Source: JBKHYG01 sp046565595 (lineage in GTDB: Bacteria > Actinomycetota > AC-67). Taken from it: DNA of 63,393 bases. The DNA is taken from NCBI GenBank assembly GCA_046565595.1, contig JBKHYG010000017.1, forward strand, positions 1 through 63,393, in the 5' to 3' direction. Position numbers and translations under genes: made by a program. Below the pieces are notes generated by a model. The model was given only the letters and a program-made list of their open reading frames with translations, did no database searches and had not been told where the DNA came from. Positions 59,051 through 63,393 of this stretch are shown here, piece after piece. The stretch's first letter is position 1. Every line of letters begins with the position of its first letter.

Positions 59051-59056
59051 TAGGCT
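59051..59056 (+). promoter_or_regulatory. -10 element of a leaderless promoter (TAGGCT)
   Basis: TAGGCT lies 6 bases before the ATG of the Eis-like gene. No ribosome site is present. Confidence 0.45.
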
Positions 59057-59062
59057 CACGAC

Positions 59063-60238
59063 ATGACCGAGATACGACGGCTGCGGGCCGACGAGTTCGA
59101 TGAAGCGTTCTCGCTCGGCCGCCGCGCATTCCCGATGCAACCCGAATCGGATCGCGAGCGCCTACGGGACAGGTTCGTCCCCGAGATGTTCACGGGAGTC
59201 TTCGATGACGGACGCATGATCGGCCGCACGATCGAGCACCGGTTCGGACATCACCTGGGTGGCCGCGTCGTACCGGCTATCGGCATCGCGGGGGTCGCCG
59301 TCGATCCGACCATCCGCGGACGGGGCATCGGATCCCAGATGATGAACTGGGTTCACGAGCAGGCGCGAGGGGACGGGATCCCGTTCGCTTCCCTGTATCC
59401 CGCAACGCTGCCTATCTACAGGAACCTGGGCTATGGCGACGCTTTCCACCGAACGGCATTCACGGCCCGACTGGAGCGGCTGCCCTCGAAGCCGATCGGA
59501 ACGGCGGTGGTGGAGTCCTACACCGACTCGGATGAGTCTGCCGTCCGCGATGCATACGACCGGTTCGCTTCGACTCAGGCTGGCATCGTCGCCCGTGACG
59601 ACGATTGGTGGGAGCACAGGATCCTCGACCTGAAGACCACTCCTCAGCGCTATGTCGTTCGCGAGGAAGGTGAACTGGTCGGCTACTTCTTCTTCGACTT
59701 CGCTCCGGCAAAGGATGATTGGCGGCAGCGCATCGATGTGAAGGACATGGTTGCGCTGACACCGAGCGCTGGCTCAGCGATCCTCGCGTTCGCCGCCCTC
59801 CATCGTTCGACATGCTCGACCATCCACTGGACAGGACCGGCCAACGAGCCGCTTCAGTGGCTCCAACACGATCACGCCATCGAGTTGAGCCACGGCTTCA
59901 ACGCGATGGCACGCGTCCTGGATGTTCCGGGCGCGATCGCATCGAGGGGATACTTCGAGGCGGTCGAAGCGGAGGTGTCGCTTGCGATCAGCGATCCCCG
60001 CATCCCGGATAACGACGGTCCTTGGCTGATCTCGGTCGTCAAGGGTGTTGGCTCGGCCGAGCCGGCCCGCTCTACCGATGGCTTCTGCACGATCCAGGCG
60101 TTCTCGTCCATGTTCACGGGGATGCTGTCTCCCGCCGACGCTCGTCGGGTCGGAGGGCTCTCCGCGGACGACGAGGCGGTCCGGAAGCTAACGGCGATCT
60201 TCGCTGGACCTACGCCTTGGTTGAGCGACTTCTACTGA
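59063..60238 (+). CDS. Eis-like GNAT acetyltransferase
   Basis: This 391-residue protein has the tripartite Eis layout. An N-terminal GNAT domain (about 1-150) has IAGVAVDPTIRGRGIGSQMMNWVHEQA as its acetyl-CoA loop and SLYPATLPIYRNLGYGDAF. A second degenerate GNAT domain (about 150-285) is followed by an SCP2-like domain (about 285-391). It ends PWLSDFY, and in Eis the C-terminal carboxylate is in the active site. Eis acetylates lysines, peptides or aminoglycosides; the native substrate here is unknown. The 3' end overlaps the convergent methyltransferase by 7 bases. Confidence 0.9.
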   Translation: MTEIRRLRADEFDEAFSLGRRAFPMQPESDRERLRDRFVPEMFTGVFDDGRMIGRTIEHRFGHHLGGRVVPAIGIAGVAVDPTIRGRGIGSQMMNWVHEQARGDGIPFASLYPATLPIYRNLGYGDAFHRTAFTARLERLPSKPIGTAVVESYTDSDESAVRDAYDRFASTQAGIVARDDDWWEHRILDLKTTPQRYVVREEGELVGYFFFDFAPAKDDWRQRIDVKDMVALTPSAGSAILAFAALHRSTCSTIHWTGPANEPLQWLQHDHAIELSHGFNAMARVLDVPGAIASRGYFEAVEAEVSLAISDPRIPDNDGPWLISVVKGVGSAEPARSTDGFCTIQAFSSMFTGMLSPADARRVGGLSADDEAVRKLTAIFAGPTPWLSDFY

Positions 60239-61185
60239 TCCTTCCGCAGAAGCGGAAGACATCGATCAGCAACCATAGAGACGTGCCGTTCGTCGGTTCC
60301 GCAACAGCCCCCCAGGATGTTCAACTCCGGCAGCCTGCTCAGAAGGGTTCCGTGGCGTTCAGCCAGATCGTGAGGATCGCCGTCATCCAGTTCGGTCGCC
60401 TCATCGAGTTCGGCGTGGCTCAACGCGGATGCGTTCGCTCGCAGTCCTCGGATACGGTTGGTCCAACCCTCGCCATCTAGAGCCGTTTCAAGGTGCGACG
60501 GGTGGGCGCAGTTGATCATGTAGTACGCCACCCGCCCGTCTGTCGCGTCGTCGACCAAGCTGATGGCGTTCTGAAGCGAATGCCCTGTCGGGAGCCGCCC
60601 ATCCGTCTCGACCGTGAACGAGATCGCCACCGGCATGTCGTTGGCGAACGCCGCGTCCGCTATCCCGATCGCCTCTTCCACATAGTTCATGGTTATCGCG
60701 CAGACCATATCCACGCCTTCTTCGGCCATCGTCGCGATCTGGTGTGCGTGGTAGACGGAGGCCTCGGACCGGCTCATCTTGCGGTCGGCTCGGTATCCGT
60801 CGCCGCGGGGTCCCACACAGCCACTCAGCACGGTCGGCTCTCCGATGGATACCTCTCTGCGGACATCCTTCAGCAGTTGGATGGCGGCGCGGGTAGCAGA
60901 GTCGAGAGCGTGCTTGTCGTAGCCGATCCTGGCTGCCCAATCAGGATTGGCCCGCCAGGTGGGGCTCTCGTAGATGAACCCGGTTCCTCGTGCCGCTGCG
61001 ATCTGCGCGAAAGACCTGTAGTAGCGGCGCAGAGCGTCCGAACCCCGTTCGGTTCGCAGCAGATCGAATGCCGCGAACTCCGGCAACTCGAATCCATCCC
61101 TGTAGATCAGCGTCGTCTCTATGCCACCGTCAGTGAGGAACGGGGCGCCAGAAGCCTGCGGCAAGCGGTGCTCGGCAACGCTCAT
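60232..61185 (-). CDS. homocysteine S-methyltransferase family protein
   Basis: The protein has 317 residues and one barrel domain. It begins FLTDGGIETTLIYRDGFELPEFAAFDLL; zinc ligands come from INCAHP and GGCCGTDERH. Other motifs are YESPTWRANPDWAARIGY and LSGCVGPRGDGY. Related proteins use S-methylmethionine or betaine-type donors; the donor here is not known. The ATG follows GGAGACC. An inverted repeat that spans a possible -10 (TATATT) lies 29-50 bases upstream. Confidence 0.9.
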   Translation of the reverse strand: MSVAEHRLPQASGAPFLTDGGIETTLIYRDGFELPEFAAFDLLRTERGSDALRRYYRSFAQIAAARGTGFIYESPTWRANPDWAARIGYDKHALDSATRAAIQLLKDVRREVSIGEPTVLSGCVGPRGDGYRADRKMSRSEASVYHAHQIATMAEEGVDMVCAITMNYVEEAIGIADAAFANDMPVAISFTVETDGRLPTGHSLQNAISLVDDATDGRVAYYMINCAHPSHLETALDGEGWTNRIRGLRANASALSHAELDEATELDDGDPHDLAERHGTLLSRLPELNILGGCCGTDERHVSMVADRCLPLLRKDQ

Positions 61186-61213
61186 ATGGTCTCCTGCTGA
61201 AGGCGGGACGTCT

Positions 61214-61235
61214 GGTCCGGAATATACGCCGGACC
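61214..61235 (-). promoter_or_regulatory. inverted repeat around a -10 element of the methyltransferase gene
   Basis: GGTCCGG-n8-CCGGACC is a perfect 7-bp inverted repeat. Its spacer contains TATATT on the minus strand, a -10-like hexamer about 35 bases before the ATG. A repressor bound here would block the promoter. Confidence 0.45.
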
Positions 61236-61278
61236 TGACAGGAGTGGAAGCAACAGCCCCCGATCCCAGGCGAGGGGC

Positions 61279-62301
61279 CTAGAGAGCCGTCAGGAGCTCG
61301 GCGATCTGAACCGTGTTCAGAGCCGCCCCTTTGCGCAGGTTGTCACAGGCACTGAAGAAGCCGATCGCCTTGGTGTGGTTGCCGTCACCGCGGATACGAC
61401 CGACGATCGCCTTGTCCCCGCCCGAGGAAGCTAGAGGTGTCGGGTAGCGGAATGCCGCCGGGTCGTCCTCGACGATCACCCCTTCGGCTTCCTGCAGGAT
61501 GGCTCGGGCTTCCGCGGCGTCGATCTCGCGGTCGAATTCGACCCAGGCGCCGATGCCGTGCCCGACGACGGTCGGTATGCGTACGGCGGTCGCGAAGATG
61601 TCTATCGCGGCGTCCAAGATCTTGTTGGTCTCGCTAGAGACCCGACGCTCTTCGCTGGTGGTCCCTGCGGCGTCGAAGCCACCAACATGGGGAATCGCGT
61701 TGAAAGCGATGGGATGCTTGAACGCCGTTCCCGCTGGCACATCGAGCTGTCCGTCGCCGATCGCATCGCGCTGCGGCATGGCCTTCTCGAGCTGGGCGAA
61801 CAGGTCCTCGACGCCGGCAACGCCCGCTCCCGAGGTCGACTGATACGAAGAGCAGATGACCCGTCTGGCGTTAGCTACCCGATGCAACGGGGCGAGAGGC
61901 AGGATCAGCGTCGTCATCGTGCAATTCGGGTTCGCGATCAGGCCCGAGTGGTTCAGAGCCGCGTCGGGGTTGATCTCTGGGATGACCAGCGGTACATCGT
62001 CCTGCAGCCGGAACTGCGCCGAGTTGTCGATGTTCAGGACCTTGTCGCGCACCTTGGGAACCCACTCGGCTGCAACCTCATCGGGGGTGTCCCAGATCGC
62101 GATGTCCATCCCCTCGAAAGCCGCGTCGCCGATAGCGACCACCGGGATCTGTTCGCCGGCGAATGTGACCGTTCGGCCATCTGCGCGACTGGCTACGGGA
62201 CGCAGCGAAGCGAGGGGGAAGTTGCGTTCCTCGAGGATGCGAAGGACATTGCGTCCGACGGCTCCGGTCGCTCCTATGACTGCGATGTGCGGCTGGCTCA
62301 A
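61279..62301 (-). CDS. asd: aspartate-semialdehyde dehydrogenase
   Basis: This 340-residue enzyme has the GATGAVGRNVLRILEERNFP nucleotide-binding start, the catalytic Cys in LIANPNCTMTTLILPLAPL, SYQSTSGAG, and HVGGFDAAGTTSEERRV near the active-site Arg. It reduces aspartyl phosphate to aspartate semialdehyde for lysine, threonine and methionine. The TTG start overlaps the aspartokinase stop (TTGA), the usual ask-asd operon. Confidence 0.97.
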   Translation of the reverse strand: MSQPHIAVIGATGAVGRNVLRILEERNFPLASLRPVASRADGRTVTFAGEQIPVVAIGDAAFEGMDIAIWDTPDEVAAEWVPKVRDKVLNIDNSAQFRLQDDVPLVIPEINPDAALNHSGLIANPNCTMTTLILPLAPLHRVANARRVICSSYQSTSGAGVAGVEDLFAQLEKAMPQRDAIGDGQLDVPAGTAFKHPIAFNAIPHVGGFDAAGTTSEERRVSSETNKILDAAIDIFATAVRIPTVVGHGIGAWVEFDREIDAAEARAILQEAEGVIVEDDPAAFRYPTPLASSGGDKAIVGRIRGDGNHTKAIGFFSACDNLRKGAALNTVQIAELLTAL

Positions 62302-63393
62302 GCGTCTACCTCTGGTGTTTCGGGGAAGGCGCCGTGGATGGCCCGCACGGCACGCTCGGTGTCGGTCTCGCGGACGACGACGCTGATCCGGATCGTAGAG
62401 GTCGAGATCATCTCGATGTTCACGCCGGCTTCCGACAGAGCCGCGAACATGTCGGCCGCCACACCTGGATGCGTCTTCATCCCGGCGCCGACGAGCGAGA
62501 CCTTGGTGATCGACGCATCGAACTCAACCCCGTTCGCACCGATATCGGTCACATACGGCTCGATGATCGCGCGGGCGCGTTCGATGTCTTCCCGCGGCAC
62601 CGTGAACGAGATGTCGGTCACGCCGGCGGTCGAAACGTTCTGGACGATCATGTCGACATTCACGCCACCTTCGGCGACCTGACGGAACAGTCGCGCGGCG
62701 ACGCCGGGACGGTCCGGGACGCCATGTACCGTGACCTTCGCTTCGCTGGTGTCGTGAGTGACACCGCTGATGATCGCCTTCTCCACTGTGGAATCCTCCT
62801 CGGACACGATCGTGCCCGGGTCTTCACTGAAACTCGATGCGACCCTGATGGTCACTCCGTAGTTGCGTCCGTACTCGACGCTGCGAGCCATCAACACGCG
62901 CGCACCCGAGGCAGCCATCTCTAGCATCTCCTCGTAGGAAAGTTGCCGCAGCAGCCGCGCATCGGGAACGATCCGCGGGTCAGCCGTGTAGACGCCGTCG
63001 ACATCGGTGAAGATGTCGCAGCGATCCGCCTCGAGGGCCGCCGCGAGCGCCACAGCGGTCGTGTCGCTTCCGCCTCGTCCGAGCGTCGTCACATCTAGCG
63101 TGTCGCTAGACACCCCTTGGAAGCCGGCGACGATGACGACCTTGCCCTCGTCCAAGGCTTCGCGGAGCCGGGTCGCGCGCACCTCTTTGATCTTCGCGCG
63201 GCCGTGTTCTGTGGTCGTGATGATCCCAGCCTGAGAGCCGGTGAACGAGGCTGCCTCGTGACCGAGATCGCTGATGGCCATCGCCAGCAGAGCCATCGAG
63301 ATGCGCTCTCCGGCGGTGAGGAGCATGTCCATCTCTCGCCCCGGCGGCGTCGGCGTGATCTGCGCCGCCAGGTCGATCAGCTCGTCGGTGGTC
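62298..63393 (-). CDS. lysC: aspartokinase, C-terminal part (5' end outside window)
   Basis: The frame is open to the right edge, so the start is outside. Visible kinase motifs are LLTAGERISMALLAMAI, VVIVAGFQGV, TTLGRGGSDTTAVALAAAL, CDIFTDVDGVYTADPRIVPDA and LSYEEMLEMAASGARVL. Two ACT domains follow, with VTVHGVPDRPGVAARLFRQVAEGGVNVDMIVQN and SLVGAGMKTHPGVAADMFAALSEAGVNIEMISTS, which bind lysine or threonine for feedback control. It is coupled to asd by a 4-base overlap. Confidence 0.97.
   Translation of the reverse strand, partial: TTDELIDLAAQITPTPPGREMDMLLTAGERISMALLAMAISDLGHEAASFTGSQAGIITTTEHGRAKIKEVRATRLREALDEGKVVIVAGFQGVSSDTLDVTTLGRGGSDTTAVALAAALEADRCDIFTDVDGVYTADPRIVPDARLLRQLSYEEMLEMAASGARVLMARSVEYGRNYGVTIRVASSFSEDPGTIVSEEDSTVEKAIISGVTHDTSEAKVTVHGVPDRPGVAARLFRQVAEGGVNVDMIVQNVSTAGVTDISFTVPREDIERARAIIEPYVTDIGANGVEFDASITKVSLVGAGMKTHPGVAADMFAALSEAGVNIEMISTSTIRISVVVRETDTERAVRAIHGAFPETPEVDA

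Noticed and set aside
61256..61278. Terminator after asd
   Set aside because: Only a 5-bp GCCCC/GGGGC stem with a 13-base loop can form, much weaker than the other terminators of the window.

Overview
The window is a dense, high-GC stretch of a bacterial chromosome. It most likely comes from an actinobacterium (phylum Actinomycetota), probably a lineage distant from the model genera. Support: uniformly high third-position GC, frequent GTG and TTG starts, an F420-type luciferase-like oxidoreductase, a class II DAHP synthase, an Eis-like acetyltransferase, streptomycete/mycobacterial-type PHO and GlnR boxes, and many apparently leaderless genes with a TAnnnT -10 hexamer 6-10 nt before the start codon. 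I see no tRNA, rRNA, CRISPR array, IS element or prophage. No gene-free gap exceeds 300 bases; the longest is 287.

Layout. 1-3392: the end of an acyl-CoA dehydrogenase, an ACAD10/11-type phosphotransferase, a secreted Ig-like protein and a HAD hydrolase. 3423-7184: greA, a luciferase-like oxidoreductase, a homocysteine methyltransferase/MTHFR fusion and a small lipoprotein. 7221-19352: an eight-gene, mostly translationally coupled minus-strand operon: MoxR ATPase, DUF58 protein, TgpA-like protein whose transglutaminase domain has lost its catalytic residues, proline-rich lipoprotein, LivH-LivM fusion permease, MFS-LivF-LivG fusion, amicyanin-like lipoprotein lacking one copper ligand, and a second lipoprotein. 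It has no recognisable substrate-binding protein. This is my best candidate for an undescribed system. 19640-24933: a secreted protein, a secreted lysyl-oxidase-like protein, amt-glnK behind a clear GlnR-type box, and a secreted alpha/beta hydrolase. 25027-36335: class II DAHP synthase coupled to a tryptophanase-family protein with Asn at the PLP-lysine position, a broken VWA gene, a secreted protein, pirin, a GNAT enzyme, a Sat-CysC fusion, a CPA1 antiporter and a LOG-family protein.

36404-50971 is a phosphate-responsive region. It holds an orphan OmpR-type regulator behind a PHO-like box, a pstS-like gene behind its own PHO box leading into a 1352-residue surface propeller protein and ftsH, then pstSCAB-phoU divergent from phoB-phoR with two PHO-like boxes between them. 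In both pstS units a 13-bp hairpin follows the pstS gene, inside the first codons of the next gene, which could keep binding protein in excess.

50918-63393: a CheY-like regulator coupled to a membrane sensor lacking an ATPase domain, typA, a secreted hydrolase, a SRPBCC/TIGR01777 epimerase-like protein and AtuA. The AtuA operon diverges from an Eis-like acetyltransferase across a 51-bp gap holding a palindrome. The window ends with a homocysteine methyltransferase, asd and the 3' part of aspartokinase. Intrinsic terminators are typically perfect GC-rich 12-14 bp hairpins without a U-tract. Several convergent pairs overlap at their stop codons.
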